This document shows, in pieces, positions 7,933-17,110 of a stretch of 64,000 nt of DNA (within the stretch, counting starts at the first letter, position 1; every line of letters starts with the position of its first letter). Source of the DNA: Corynebacterium aquilae DSM 44791 (GTDB taxonomy: Bacteria; Actinomycetota; Actinomycetes; Mycobacteriales; Mycobacteriaceae). The translations under genes were made by a program, and so were the position numbers. The notes beneath the pieces were generated by a model. That model made no database searches and was not told the DNA's origin. It saw nothing but the letters and a program-made list of their open reading frames with translations. The stretch spans positions 1,697,992 through 1,761,991 of the forward strand of contig NZ_CP009245.1 of assembly GCF_001941445.1 (NCBI RefSeq). The letters run 5' to 3'.

Positions 7933-8712
7933 ATGCTCACAGTAAGGGAGCGGCGGTCCACAATCGCTGATCACATTCAAAAGGTCGGCCACGGCAGCGT
8001 GGCCCACCTCGCTGAGCGATACCAAGTAACCCCCGAAACAATCCGCAGAGACCTAAGCTACCTGGAAAAACAGGGCCTAGTCTCCCGGGTTCACGGCGGC
8101 GCAGTTTCCCACACCGCCAACGCGGAACAGGAAACCTCCTACTGGCACAACGAGCACTCACACTCCGACGAGAAACTCGCCATCGCCCAAGCAGCTGTCA
8201 CTCTGCTCCCCGCAGACAATGCATCAATCCTTATCGATGCAGGAACCACCACCGCAGCTTTCGCCGAAGCACTTCTCGCCGCGCACAACTCCCAACGCTG
8301 GACTGTGGTCACCAACTCCCTGCCCGCCGGCGCCACCCTTGCCAGCGGCGGCATGTCGGGAGTCAACCTCATCGGCGGCACCATCAAGGCCTACACCCAA
8401 GCCGTCGTCGGGGAACAAGCCTCCGAGGCAATCAGCAACCTACGGGCCGACTACTGCTTCATCGGCACCAACGGCATTTCCTCCGGGCACGGACTATCCA
8501 CCCCAGACCCCGCCGAAGCCAGCGTTAAACGCGCCATGGTGCGTAACTCCAACACCTGCGTTCTTTTGTGCGATTCCTCCAAATTCGACGAGGACTACCT
8601 CGTTACTTTCGCCCAACTCGACGACATTGATGTCATCGTCACCGACGCGGGCTTAAGCGAGGAACACATCCAACTTTTGCAGGCCCACAACATCAAGGTC
8701 CTCATTCCATGA
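7933..8712 (+). CDS. fruR: DeoR-family regulator, likely FruR (fructose operon)
   Basis: A 259-residue DeoR-family protein with an N-terminal helix-turn-helix (VAHLAERYQVTPETIRRDL, then SRVHGGAV) and a C-terminal sensor domain (ILIDAGTTTAAF, VTNSLP, FIGTNGISSGHGLST). It is closely similar in layout to SugR at 5101. I chose the ATG at 7933 because GGAGGT at 7923-7928 has a proper spacing; the ATG at 7921 would contain that site. Its stop overlaps the fruK start by four bases (ATGA), so it is co-translated with fruK and ptsF, which supports a role in fructose control. It probably senses fructose 1-phosphate or another sugar phosphate, which is inference from the family. Confidence 0.88.
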   Translation: MLTVRERRSTIADHIQKVGHGSVAHLAERYQVTPETIRRDLSYLEKQGLVSRVHGGAVSHTANAEQETSYWHNEHSHSDEKLAIAQAAVTLLPADNASILIDAGTTTAAFAEALLAAHNSQRWTVVTNSLPAGATLASGGMSGVNLIGGTIKAYTQAVVGEQASEAISNLRADYCFIGTNGISSGHGLSTPDPAEASVKRAMVRNSNTCVLLCDSSKFDEDYLVTFAQLDDIDVIVTDAGLSEEHIQLLQAHNIKVLIP

Positions 8713-9674
8713 TCCTGACACTGACCCCCAATCCCTCCACCGACCAAACACTGGTGCTCAGCGAAGCCCTCCGCCCCGGAACGGTGCAACGGCTCGCCCA
8801 AACCACCGGCACCGCCGGCGGTAAAGGCATCAACGTCTCCCACGCCTGCGCCCTGGCCGGCGTGGACACCCTCGCTGTGTTCCCGTCCTCCGGCACCGAC
8901 CCCTTCCTGCAGCTCGTCGCCGACGACAAGATCCCCTATCAGGCGGTGTTCTTCGACGGGCGCGTTCGCACCAACATCACCATCACCGAACCCGACGGGA
9001 CCACCAGCAAGCTCAACGGCCCCGGCCCCCACCTGGATGCCGCCACCGTCGCCAAGCTCGAAGGACTCATCGTCGGGGCTGCCACGGCAGCCGAATGGGT
9101 CGTCATGGCTGGTTCCCTTCCTCCCGGAACCCCCGTTGACTGGTATGCCCAACTGACCGCCGAACTTCGCAGCCATCTCCCCCACGTGCACATCGCCGTG
9201 GATACCTCCGATACCCCGTTGATGGCACTCGCAACAGCACTCGGTGGCGACAACTGCCCCGACTTGATGAAGCCCAACGCCATCGAGCTTGGACAAATCG
9301 CCGGCGTTGACGGCGAACAGCTCGAAGCAGACGCCATGGAAGGCAACTTCCAACCCGTCGTCGACGCGGCACAAAATCTTGTCGCCCGGGGCGTGAAAGA
9401 GGTCCTCGTCACCCTCGGGCCGGCCGGCGCAGTACTGGTCACCGCCAACGGTGCCTGGCACGCCCAACCGCCAAAAATCACCGTGGTCTCCACCGTCGGT
9501 GCCGGCGACTCTTCACTAGCCGGCTACGTCCTCGCCCGCCGCCGCGGCGCCGACGAGTCCGAAGCCATCGCACAAGCCGTCGCCTATGGGTCCGCGGCCG
9601 CCAGCATGCCCGGCACCACGATCCCAGCCCCCAGCGACGTTCATGCACATGACGTCCGCGTCACCCGACTGTGA
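8709..9674 (+). CDS. fruK: 1-phosphofructokinase (PfkB family)
   Basis: A 321-residue PfkB-family sugar kinase. It has the N-terminal TLTPNPSTDQTL start and GGKGINVS (near residue 38), which are typical of 1-phosphofructokinases. The C-terminal signature VGAGDSSLAGY holds the catalytic Asp. It converts fructose 1-phosphate, delivered by the fructose EIIABC of ptsF, to fructose 1,6-bisphosphate. The ATG overlaps the fruR stop by four bases. The gap to ptsF is 114 bp. Codon use is strongly C-ending like its neighbours. Confidence 0.94.
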   Translation: MILTLTPNPSTDQTLVLSEALRPGTVQRLAQTTGTAGGKGINVSHACALAGVDTLAVFPSSGTDPFLQLVADDKIPYQAVFFDGRVRTNITITEPDGTTSKLNGPGPHLDAATVAKLEGLIVGAATAAEWVVMAGSLPPGTPVDWYAQLTAELRSHLPHVHIAVDTSDTPLMALATALGGDNCPDLMKPNAIELGQIAGVDGEQLEADAMEGNFQPVVDAAQNLVARGVKEVLVTLGPAGAVLVTANGAWHAQPPKITVVSTVGAGDSSLAGYVLARRRGADESEAIAQAVAYGSAAASMPGTTIPAPSDVHAHDVRVTRL

Positions 9675-9788
9675 CAGCACTCTACTTTTCAATAAACACC
9701 TGTACAGCGGCCAGCGCCAGCGCCCATTCCCACTAGAGGAACCCTTCCCGCCGGCCAACGGCCACCACCACACCTGAGGAGTGTCCCC

Positions 9789-11822
9789 GTGACACAGATC
9801 ATCACCACAGACCTCGTTGCACTCGACGTCGATTTCGGTGCGCGACCCCAAGAAGTCATCCCACACCTCGCGGACCTCGTCGCCGCCAGCGGACGCGCGA
9901 CCGACGCGCAACTTCTCGCCACCGACGCTTTAGCCCGCGAAGCCAAATCCGACACCGGCGTCCCCGGTGGCGTAGCAATCCCCCACTGCCGCAGCGAAGC
10001 AGTCACCAAACCCACCCTGGCTTTCGCACGCCTGGCACAGCCCGCCGCTTTCGGCGGCCCCGACGGCGACGCCGACATCATCTTCCTCATCGCGGCACCT
10101 GCCGGCGGCGGCAAAGCCCACCTGAAAATCCTCTCGAAACTCGCCCGGGCTCTCGTACGAAAGACCTTCGTCCAATCCCTGCGCGAAGCAACCACCGCCG
10201 AGGAGATTGTCGCCCTGGTCACCGACGTGGTCCATCCCCCCGCGAAGGACGCCACCACCGCCACCCCGGCTGCCAGCACCCCGGCAGGCGCCGGCGTCAC
10301 CAAGATCGTCGCCATTACCGCCTGCCCCACCGGCATCGCACACACCTACATGGCCGCTGACTCTCTCACCCAAACCGCAGCCGAGATGGACGCGGTGGAA
10401 CTCGTCGTAGAAACCCAAGGTTCCTCCGCAGTCACCCCCGTCGACCCGGCCATCATCGCAGCAGCGGACGCCGTTATCTTCGCAACCGACGTCGGAGTCA
10501 AAGACAAGGCCCGCTTCGCCGGTAAACCCGTCATCGAATCAGGCGTTAAACGCGCCATCAACGAGCCGGCAGTGATGATCAAGGAAGCCATCGCGGCCGC
10601 AACCGACCCCAACGCCACCAAAGTCTCCGCCGCGACCACGGAAGCCTCCTCCAGCGAAGACGCATCCAGCGCAGCTGGTTCCTCCCTCGGCTGGGGCAAA
10701 CGCATCCAGCAAGCCGTCATGACCGGCGTGTCCTACATGATCCCCTTCGTCGCAGCCGGCGGCTTGCTGCTCGCATTGGGCTTCCTGTTCGGCGGATACG
10801 ACATGGCCAACGGGTGGCAAACCATCGCCACCGAATACTCCCTGTCGAACCTGCCCACCCACGACGTCATGGTCGACGGTTCACTGATGACCTTCGACCA
10901 CTCCGGCTTAAGCCTCTACATCGGCGCAGTCCTGTTCGCCATCGGCCAAGCCGCCATGGGCTTCATCGTGGCCGCCCTATCCGGCTACATCGCCTACGCC
11001 CTGGCCGGCCGCCCAGGCATCGCCCCCGGCTTCGTCGGCGGCGCCATCTCCGTCACCCTCGGCGCCGGCTTCATCGGCGGCCTGGTCACCGGCATCTTGG
11101 CCGGCGTCATCGCACTGTGGATCGGTTCCCGCAAAGTTCCCCGCATCGTCGGTTCCCTCATGCCCGTCGTCATCATCCCGCTGCTGACCTCACTGCTAGT
11201 CGGCGCACTGATGTTCCTCCTCCTGGGACGCCCCCTGGCCAACATCATGACCGGCCTGGGTGACTGGCTGAACTCCATGTCCGGATCCTCCGCAGTGCTC
11301 TTGGGCATCATCCTCGGCCTGATGATGTGCTTCGACCTGGGTGGCCCCGTCAACAAAGCCGCCTACCTGTTCGCCACCGCCGGCCTGTCCACCGGTGACG
11401 AAGCCAGCATGAAGATCATGGCCGCAGTGATGGCCGCCGGCATGGTGCCCCCCATCGCCCTGTCCGTCGCCACCTTCGTCCGCAAAAACCTCTTCACCCC
11501 CGCAGAGCAAGAAAACGGCAAATCCGCATGGCTGCTCGGGCTGTCCTTCATCTCCGAAGGCGCCATCCCCTTCGCCGCCGCCGATCCTTTCCGCGTCATT
11601 CCCGCCATGATGGCCGGCGGTGCCGTAACCGGCGCACTGTCCATGGCCCTCGGCGTCGGCTCCCGCGCACCCCACGGTGGCCTATTCGTCCTATTCGCCA
11701 TCAGCCCCTGGTGGGGATTCATCGTTGCCATCGCCGCCGGCACACTCGTCTCGGCAGCAGCCGTGATCATCTTGAAGCAGCTCGGCAACAAAAAAGCAGC
11801 CACCCCCACCCCGGCAACATAA
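9789..11822 (+). CDS. ptsF: Fructose-specific PTS enzyme IIABC
   Basis: A 677-residue fused permease. The EIIA domain (1-150) has the phospho-His motif GVAIPHCRSE with His66. A Pro/Ala/Thr-rich linker (150-168) leads to EIIB with VAITACPTGIAHTYMAA and the phospho-Cys179. Residues from about 300 form the membrane EIIC with eight or more hydrophobic segments. The start is at GTG 9789, after TGAGGAG. It accepts phosphate from HPr, imports fructose and releases it as fructose 1-phosphate for FruK. It is the last gene of the fruR-fruK-ptsF unit and is followed by a GC-rich hairpin. Confidence 0.96.
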   Translation: MTQIITTDLVALDVDFGARPQEVIPHLADLVAASGRATDAQLLATDALAREAKSDTGVPGGVAIPHCRSEAVTKPTLAFARLAQPAAFGGPDGDADIIFLIAAPAGGGKAHLKILSKLARALVRKTFVQSLREATTAEEIVALVTDVVHPPAKDATTATPAASTPAGAGVTKIVAITACPTGIAHTYMAADSLTQTAAEMDAVELVVETQGSSAVTPVDPAIIAAADAVIFATDVGVKDKARFAGKPVIESGVKRAINEPAVMIKEAIAAATDPNATKVSAATTEASSSEDASSAAGSSLGWGKRIQQAVMTGVSYMIPFVAAGGLLLALGFLFGGYDMANGWQTIATEYSLSNLPTHDVMVDGSLMTFDHSGLSLYIGAVLFAIGQAAMGFIVAALSGYIAYALAGRPGIAPGFVGGAISVTLGAGFIGGLVTGILAGVIALWIGSRKVPRIVGSLMPVVIIPLLTSLLVGALMFLLLGRPLANIMTGLGDWLNSMSGSSAVLLGIILGLMMCFDLGGPVNKAAYLFATAGLSTGDEASMKIMAAVMAAGMVPPIALSVATFVRKNLFTPAEQENGKSAWLLGLSFISEGAIPFAAADPFRVIPAMMAGGAVTGALSMALGVGSRAPHGGLFVLFAISPWWGFIVAIAAGTLVSAAAVIILKQLGNKKAATPTPAT

Positions 11823-12263
11823 ACGCCACACCTGCCCAGCCGGGCCAGGGTCCTAACGCCCTGGCCCGGCGCACAAAGCGAAAAAGCTTGCGTCTTTTCG
11901 GACACACTCGGGCACAAAAACCAAGGGTCAAAACCGCCCGGACCACCGGCACCAGGTGAAGAAAAACTGCCCGCAGCAAAGCGTAAAAGACGTCGTCATA
12001 GACTACTTTTCCAGGAAAGTCCCTGTTGAAAAGAAACACAAATACCGTCCAGATCCCCTGTCCGGACGGTCATACGATCCTTGCCCGCATGTTTGAACGT
12101 GGCAGCAAAACCACAATCGGACTAGGCTGGATCACACACCGTGCTTGAAGCGCGACGATGTCACATTCTGGTCGCTACAAGCAACGATTACACACGGTGC
12201 GCCCTGCGACATTTACACAACAACTGCACCGCACCACCTAAACATTTCAGAAAGGTTTGCCAC
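11823..12263. other. Intergenic region between ptsF and ptsH
   Basis: 441 bp without a convincing gene. It has a hairpin GCCGGGCCAGGG/CCCTGGCCCGGC (11839-11870) soon after ptsF, a smaller ACCGTCC/GGACGGT hairpin (12044-12070), and the ptsH leader with GAAAGG before its start. The long separation suggests that ptsH has its own promoter. Confidence 0.6.
11839..11870 (+). terminator. Candidate ptsF terminator
   Basis: A 12-bp perfect GC-rich stem with an eight-base loop lies 17 bp after the ptsF stop. No T-run follows directly, so it may be a weak or RNA-stabilising hairpin. Confidence 0.55.
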
Positions 12264-12533
12264 ATGGCTTCCAAGACCGTTACCGTCGGCTCCTCCGTCG
12301 GCCTGCACGCACGCCCCGCCTCCATCATCGCCGAGGCTGCCAGCGAGTACGACGAGGACATCTTCCTCGCACTCGTCGGTGAAGAAGACGATGAGGATCC
12401 CACCGAGGCTGCCTCCTCCCTGATGATCATGGCCCTCGGCGCAGAGCAGGGCGACCAGGTCGTCGTCACCTCCGACAACGCTGAAGCTGTTGAGAAGATC
12501 GCCGCTCTGATCGAGCAGGACCTCGACGCCTAA
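12264..12533 (+). CDS. ptsH: PTS phosphocarrier protein HPr
   Basis: An 89-residue HPr. The active-site His15 is in GLHARPAS. Ser51/Ser52 lie where the regulatory serine region is found. The middle is unusually acidic (GEEDDEDP, residues 40-46). HPr relays phosphate from enzyme I (ptsI) to EII permeases such as PtsF. GAAAGG lies nine to ten bases before the ATG. The gene stands alone, with a bidirectional terminator behind it. Confidence 0.97.
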   Translation: MASKTVTVGSSVGLHARPASIIAEAASEYDEDIFLALVGEEDDEDPTEAASSLMIMALGAEQGDQVVVTSDNAEAVEKIAALIEQDLDA

Positions 12534-12548
12534 GACGCACACGAACCA

Positions 12549-12586
12549 AAAAGCAGCCTCGCACCATCGGTGCGAGGCTGCTTTAA
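12549..12586. terminator. Bidirectional terminator between ptsH and uraA
   Basis: A 13-bp perfect stem GCAGCCTCGCACC/GGTGCGAGGCTGC with a three-base loop. AAAAA precedes it and TTTAAT follows, so it can serve both convergent genes. Confidence 0.9.
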
Positions 12587-12610
12587 TCTATCGGGCCAAA
12601 ACCACGACGC

Positions 12611-13894
12611 CTAGTAGCGAGCGCCCTGCCCCTCCCCCAAACGCTCATACAACAGCTTCAGCAGCGGGTAGACCACGATAATACCGGCGGAACCCCAAGC
12701 AATACCTTCCAACTCGACCCCAAAAACCGTCAGAGTCAGGTTGCCGATACCAGCAATCAAAGCAACTGCGGCTGCTGTGAGGTTGACCGGATTGTTGAAG
12801 TTGACGTTATTGTCCTGCCAAATGCGCACACCCAGCATGCCAATCAAGCCATAAAGAACCAGGGTGGCCCCGCCCAGCACTCCCACCGGGATGGTGAAGA
12901 TCAACGCGCCGAATTTCGGAATGAAAGCCAAAGCCACAGCCGTCAGGGCAGCAACCCAATATGCGGCCGTGGAATACACCTTGGTCGCCGCCATCACACC
13001 GATGTTCTCGGCATAGGTGGTGGTACCGGAACCACCGAAACCACCGGCAAGCGTCGTCGCCAAACCATCAGCGATCAAAGCATCACCAGCCAAATCGTCC
13101 ATGTCCCGACCAGTCATAGCGGACACCGCCTTAACGTGGCCAACATTCTCCGCGATCAGCACAATCACCACCGGCAAAGTCACCAGAATCGCCGAGATTT
13201 CAAAATGAGGCGAATGGAAGGTCGGCAAACCCACCCACGGGGCAGCATCAATGGTGTCGGCAGTACCCTCCGGCAGCGCGCCAATCAGCGCGGCAAAAGC
13301 CCAACCGACCACCACACCAATCAGGATGCCCAAACGCGCAACCATCCCGCGCCCAGCGACAGTGGCCAAAAGAATCGTCGCCAACGTCACCACCGCAACC
13401 AGCGGCTGCTCCGCAAAATTACTGGCGGCAACCGGAGCCAGGTTCAAACCAATGAGCGCCACAATCGCACCGGTGACCGCCGGAGGCATCACAGCATCCA
13501 AGACGCGTTTACCAGCAACCTTGACGACGACACCAATTCCAATCAACACCAAGCCAGCGACAATGATGCCGCCGAGTTGCGTCGCGATACCGTCGCCTTG
13601 GGTGGCCATCAGCGGCGCGATGAACGCAAAAGAGCTTCCCAAGTAGGAAGGCAACCGATTGCGGGTGATGAGCAGGAACAGCATGGTTCCGATACCACTG
13701 AACAGCAGCGTGGTGTTGACTGGGAATCCAGTCAGTGTCGGCACCAGCAGCGTCGCGCCGAACATGGCGATCACATGCTGCATGCCAATTCCGATGGTGC
13801 GCGACCATCCGAGACGTTCCTCAGGCGCGACAACCGCGCCAGGCTTAATCGTTTTGCCGTCGCCGTGGACGGTCCAACCCCAGGATTTTTTCAC
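12611..13894 (-). CDS. uraA: Uracil permease / NCS2-family nucleobase transporter
   Basis: A 427-residue integral membrane protein with about 12-14 hydrophobic segments. The NCS2 signature TTTYAENIGVMAATKV lies near residue 300, and an FAFIAPL segment lies near residue 90. The family imports uracil or xanthine with protons; the ENIGVM form resembles UraA/PyrP more than the xanthine branch. The start at ATG 13894 has AGGA about 15 bases upstream. It is convergent with ptsH and follows hflX on the same strand, with a hairpin between them. Confidence 0.88.
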   Translation of the reverse strand: MKKSWGWTVHGDGKTIKPGAVVAPEERLGWSRTIGIGMQHVIAMFGATLLVPTLTGFPVNTTLLFSGIGTMLFLLITRNRLPSYLGSSFAFIAPLMATQGDGIATQLGGIIVAGLVLIGIGVVVKVAGKRVLDAVMPPAVTGAIVALIGLNLAPVAASNFAEQPLVAVVTLATILLATVAGRGMVARLGILIGVVVGWAFAALIGALPEGTADTIDAAPWVGLPTFHSPHFEISAILVTLPVVIVLIAENVGHVKAVSAMTGRDMDDLAGDALIADGLATTLAGGFGGSGTTTYAENIGVMAATKVYSTAAYWVAALTAVALAFIPKFGALIFTIPVGVLGGATLVLYGLIGMLGVRIWQDNNVNFNNPVNLTAAAVALIAGIGNLTLTVFGVELEGIAWGSAGIIVVYPLLKLLYERLGEGQGARY

Positions 13895-13948
13895 GAGGAC
13901 TGATTATTCCTGCCACTAGAGCCGATAATCAAACCCTCAAACCCAAAT

Positions 13949-13987
13949 ACGGGCCCGCCCAGTCGCGAAAAGACTGTGCGGACCCGT
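13949..13987 (-). terminator. Candidate hflX terminator
   Basis: A long imperfect hairpin (ACGGGCCCGC/GCGGACCCGT outside, CAGTC/GACTG inside) lies between the hflX stop and the uraA start. No clear T-run follows on the minus strand. Confidence 0.55.
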
Positions 13988-14000
13988 GGTGGAAAAACTC

Positions 14001-15545
14001 TTAGTGTTCAGGCTCGACGGTAAATTCCTGAAGTTCCTGGGCGACGCTTCTCGGCAGGCGAACCTCCATCAGAGTGCCGTCTTCCTGGTAGGTCTCGTTG
14101 ATGACGGTGCCCTGCTCGTGCAGGCGAGCCACGAGATCGCCACGGGTAAACGGAACCAGAAGGTGCACGTGGGCGTCGAGAGAGTTGAGGAACAACTCGA
14201 CGCGGGCCTCCAACTCAGGAATGCCCTCCTTTGTATGCGCCGAGACGAAGACGACATCGTCAAGGGCGTGGCGCAACTCAGCCAGCACCAGCGGATCGGC
14301 CGCATCAATCTTGTTCACGACGATGATTTCTGGGGGTGCGGGAACATCCATTTCGCGCACGATTTCGGCGATCACTTCGCGGACCGCATCAATCTGCTTC
14401 AGCGGGAAAGCATCGGACCCGTCCACCACGTGCAGCACCAAGTCAGCGTCAACTACTTCTTCCAAGGTAGAGCGGAAGGATTCCACCAGGCTGGTCGGCA
14501 AGTGCCGGACGAAACCGACGGTGTCGGTGAACACCACCGCACGCCCATCGGCCAATTCCGCCCGACGCGTGGTGGGGTCCAGCGTTGCGAACAGGGCGTT
14601 TTCCACGAGGACGCCGGCACCGGTCATCGCGTTGATGAGGGAGGATTTTCCGGCGTTGGTGTAGCCGGCGATGGCGATTTGGGCGATGGTGGAGCTGCGG
14701 CGTTTGGAACGTTTGATATCGCGGGCTGTTTTCATGCCGGCGAGTTCTTTGCGCAGGCGTGCCATGTCTTGGCGCAGTCGGCGGCGGTCGGCTTCGATTT
14801 TGGTTTCACCAGGGCCGCGGAGGCCGACGCCGCCGTTAGAGCCGGCGCGGCCGCCGGCCTGGCGGGAAAGTGCTCCACCCCAGCCGCGCACGCGTGTGAT
14901 GAGGTATTCCATTTGGGCGAGCGCCACCTGGGCTTTGCCTTCTTTGGATTTTGCGTGTTGGGCGAAGATGTCAAGAATCAGCATGGTGCGGTCGATGACT
15001 TTGACATCGAGTGCTTTTTCGAGGGCGATCATCTGGCCGGGGGACAGTTCGCCGTCGCAGACTACGGTGTCGGAGCCTGTTGATTGCACGATTTCTTTGA
15101 GTTCTTTGACTTTGCCGGAGCCAATGTAGGTTCCGGCGTCGGGTTTATCGCGCTTTTGGTACAGCATTTCCGTCACTTCGGAGCCTGCGGTTTCGGCCAA
15201 AGCTTTGAGTTCGGCCATGTTGGCGTCGATTTCGGCAAGTGTGCCGGTCGTCCAGACTCCGACGAGCACGACTTTTTCGAGGCGAAGTTTTCGGTACTCG
15301 ACGTCGTAACCGTCGGTTTGTTCGGTGTCGTGAATGTTGGCGCCACGGGTTAGCCGTCGCAGGCTGGAACGAGCCTCGAGGTCGAGGTCACCGGTGGTGG
15401 GTTCGTCGAGAAGGCTGTCGAGGCTTGCCGTGTCGTTGTCGGCGCGTTGGGTGCTCGCCGTATCTACGTTGTCGGCGAGGGCTTGTGCGAGTAGGTCTTC
15501 TAGGTGGCCGTGTTCGCTTTTTGCATTGTGATTATCTGCACTCAT
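14001..15545 (-). CDS. hflX: GTPase HflX (ribosome-associated)
   Basis: A 514-residue HflX. The N-terminal HflX domain (about 90-280) includes DAGTYIGSGK and GPGETKIE. The G domain follows with GYTNAGKSSL (P-loop), DTVGFVRHLP (G3) and NKID (G4). The first about 90 residues are acidic and Asn/Asp-rich, a longer N-terminus than in E. coli. HflX splits stalled or hibernating ribosomes under stress. The ATG at 15545 lacks a strong Shine-Dalgarno. Base use changes inside the gene: beyond about 14,640 the plus strand becomes G/T-rich, while the 3' half of the gene is not. Confidence 0.95.
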   Translation of the reverse strand: MSADNHNAKSEHGHLEDLLAQALADNVDTASTQRADNDTASLDSLLDEPTTGDLDLEARSSLRRLTRGANIHDTEQTDGYDVEYRKLRLEKVVLVGVWTTGTLAEIDANMAELKALAETAGSEVTEMLYQKRDKPDAGTYIGSGKVKELKEIVQSTGSDTVVCDGELSPGQMIALEKALDVKVIDRTMLILDIFAQHAKSKEGKAQVALAQMEYLITRVRGWGGALSRQAGGRAGSNGGVGLRGPGETKIEADRRRLRQDMARLRKELAGMKTARDIKRSKRRSSTIAQIAIAGYTNAGKSSLINAMTGAGVLVENALFATLDPTTRRAELADGRAVVFTDTVGFVRHLPTSLVESFRSTLEEVVDADLVLHVVDGSDAFPLKQIDAVREVIAEIVREMDVPAPPEIIVVNKIDAADPLVLAELRHALDDVVFVSAHTKEGIPELEARVELFLNSLDAHVHLLVPFTRGDLVARLHEQGTVINETYQEDGTLMEVRLPRSVAQELQEFTVEPEH

Positions 15546-15669
15546 TAGGGGCTATTGTTCCATGTCAGCGCCTGTTGGTGCCAATGGTTGGGGTTTTGTG
15601 GGGGTTTTGTGGTGTTGTGTGGCCTGGTTTGGGCGTTGCCTGGTGAGGATTGGGCTGTGTGTTTGCGTT

Positions 15670-15675
15670 TAAGAT
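15670..15675 (+). promoter_or_regulatory. -10 element for a leaderless start
   Basis: TAAGAT lies six bases before the ATG at 15682, with no Shine-Dalgarno between, which fits transcription starting at the start codon. Confidence 0.5.
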
Positions 15676-15681
15676 GGGTGC

Positions 15682-16443
15682 ATGACTAACGGACTGGCGA
15701 GTATTGGCATGAACTTCGACACGTGGCAGAAGGCCGTGGAGGCTGCGATTGCTTCGGGGCGGTTGCAGGTTACCGGTGAGGTGCGGGGTGGCCAGCTGGT
15801 GCAGTTTTCTGATCCTTCTGGCGCCCAGATGAACATTTTGGCGGTAGAGCCTTTTGCTACGTATGTGGGTTTTGAGTCCACGACTGCGGCGAATGCTCAT
15901 GTGACGATGGTCAATGATGTGTTGGCTTTGGCGGACTTGGTGACGGATAACGGCACACCTATTTCGACAGTGGCTTGTAATTTGGCGCAGGGTCCGTTGT
16001 TGGTGGATGAGCCGACTTTGCAGTGGGAGCAGTTGGCGTTGAGTGCTGTGGGGGTGAGTGTGTCAGTGTTTGATTCGGCGGATGATTTCCGTGCTGCTGG
16101 GGGCCAGGCTATTGGTTTGGTGGTCAGTCATGGTGCTGCGACGGTGGCTGCGGGTTCTGGGGCGCAGGTTCCTGATGCCTCTGCTGAGATTGCGGTGGAG
16201 GTGTTGAGTGCAAGTTATCGTTTTAATACTTTGACTGATCAGCGTTTTATTCACGCTGAGGTGGTGGCACCGTTCCCGATGGATGTGTGTTTGCCGGATG
16301 CGCCTGAGTTGCCGGCAGCGGGCGCGATTATTGCGGGCAAGGTGATGTTGGTGGGGAGCATTAAGCCGCCTGCCGGCTGTGGCGATGGGGGTTGTGGTTC
16401 TGATGGGTGTGGTTGTGGTTCTGGGGGTTGTGGCACTCATTAG
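15682..16443 (+). CDS. Conserved hypothetical protein with Cys/Gly-rich C-terminal tail
   Basis: I do not recognise a named family. The 253-residue protein has no signal peptide or membrane segment. Its body (1-230) is rich in Ala, Val and acidic residues and reads like a soluble alpha/beta protein. It ends in a striking tail in which Cys alternates with Gly, Ser and Asp (about residues 233-253, eight or so Cys in 20 residues). Such a tail could bind zinc or iron or form a redox site, but that is speculation. The -10 box six bases before the ATG suggests a leaderless transcript. An unknown membrane protein gene follows 85 bp later on the same strand. The codons are G/T-rich, unlike genes at 8-12 kb on the same strand. 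Confidence 0.8.
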   Translation: MTNGLASIGMNFDTWQKAVEAAIASGRLQVTGEVRGGQLVQFSDPSGAQMNILAVEPFATYVGFESTTAANAHVTMVNDVLALADLVTDNGTPISTVACNLAQGPLLVDEPTLQWEQLALSAVGVSVSVFDSADDFRAAGGQAIGLVVSHGAATVAAGSGAQVPDASAEIAVEVLSASYRFNTLTDQRFIHAEVVAPFPMDVCLPDAPELPAAGAIIAGKVMLVGSIKPPAGCGDGGCGSDGCGCGSGGCGTH

Positions 16444-16528
16444 TGCTTAGGATTGTCGGTAGTGGCCGTGGGTGTGCGGTTGTTTTTAAGGCCGCGCACT
16501 TGTTGTTGACAGCGCAGAGGAGGGCGTG

Positions 16529-17110
16529 ATGATGCAGGCGCCTCGTGGTCGGGATCAGTGGTTGTTGTTCTTTGCCGTGTCGATCCTGTTTATTGCGCTT
16601 TCGGCGGGGTTGCGGATGTATGCGTTGCCGCTTTTTGCGTTGTTGGCGGCGGGGGTGGTGTGGTGGCTGTTGCGGGGGCCAACTCCGGAGCAGACGCAGT
16701 CGATGGAGCGTTCGTTGTATCTGGCATCGACGGAGCTGCAGGAGGTGGTGGGGGCCTATGAGAGTTTTTGTGATTCTCCGGCCCCGGAGATGTTGGCGGA
16801 TCGCACGTTGTATCGGCCGGCCTTGATGGATCCTGGGGTGGATTCGGAGCCGATTCAGCGGTTCTTTTTTGAGTATCAGGCTGCGCGACGCTTTTTGCAT
16901 CGTTTGCCGGCTCGGATGTCGTCGTGTTCGAGTTTGGATCAGCTTGAACACTTGTTGACGATTACGGATGAGCGGACTGCGTCATTGCAGGTAGCATGGC
17001 GTGAGGCCTATATTGCGGCGGCTCGCCTTGGTACGGATTACCGGGTTGACCCCCATCGTGGCCGGGAGCTTCCGGGTGGGGATGATCCTGGGGATGAGGA
17101 CGCGGGGTAG
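16529..17110 (+). CDS. Hypothetical membrane protein (two N-terminal TM segments)
   Basis: A 193-residue protein with two close hydrophobic segments (about residues 11-27 and 31-48) and then a soluble region of about 140 residues, predicted helical and ending in an acidic Gly/Asp tail. No catalytic motif is visible. The start is chosen at ATG 16529 because GAGGAGG lies five bases upstream; ATG 16532 is nearly as good. It may be co-transcribed with the preceding Cys-tail gene. I cannot assign a function. Confidence 0.8.
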   Translation: MMQAPRGRDQWLLFFAVSILFIALSAGLRMYALPLFALLAAGVVWWLLRGPTPEQTQSMERSLYLASTELQEVVGAYESFCDSPAPEMLADRTLYRPALMDPGVDSEPIQRFFFEYQAARRFLHRLPARMSSCSSLDQLEHLLTITDERTASLQVAWREAYIAAARLGTDYRVDPHRGRELPGGDDPGDEDAG

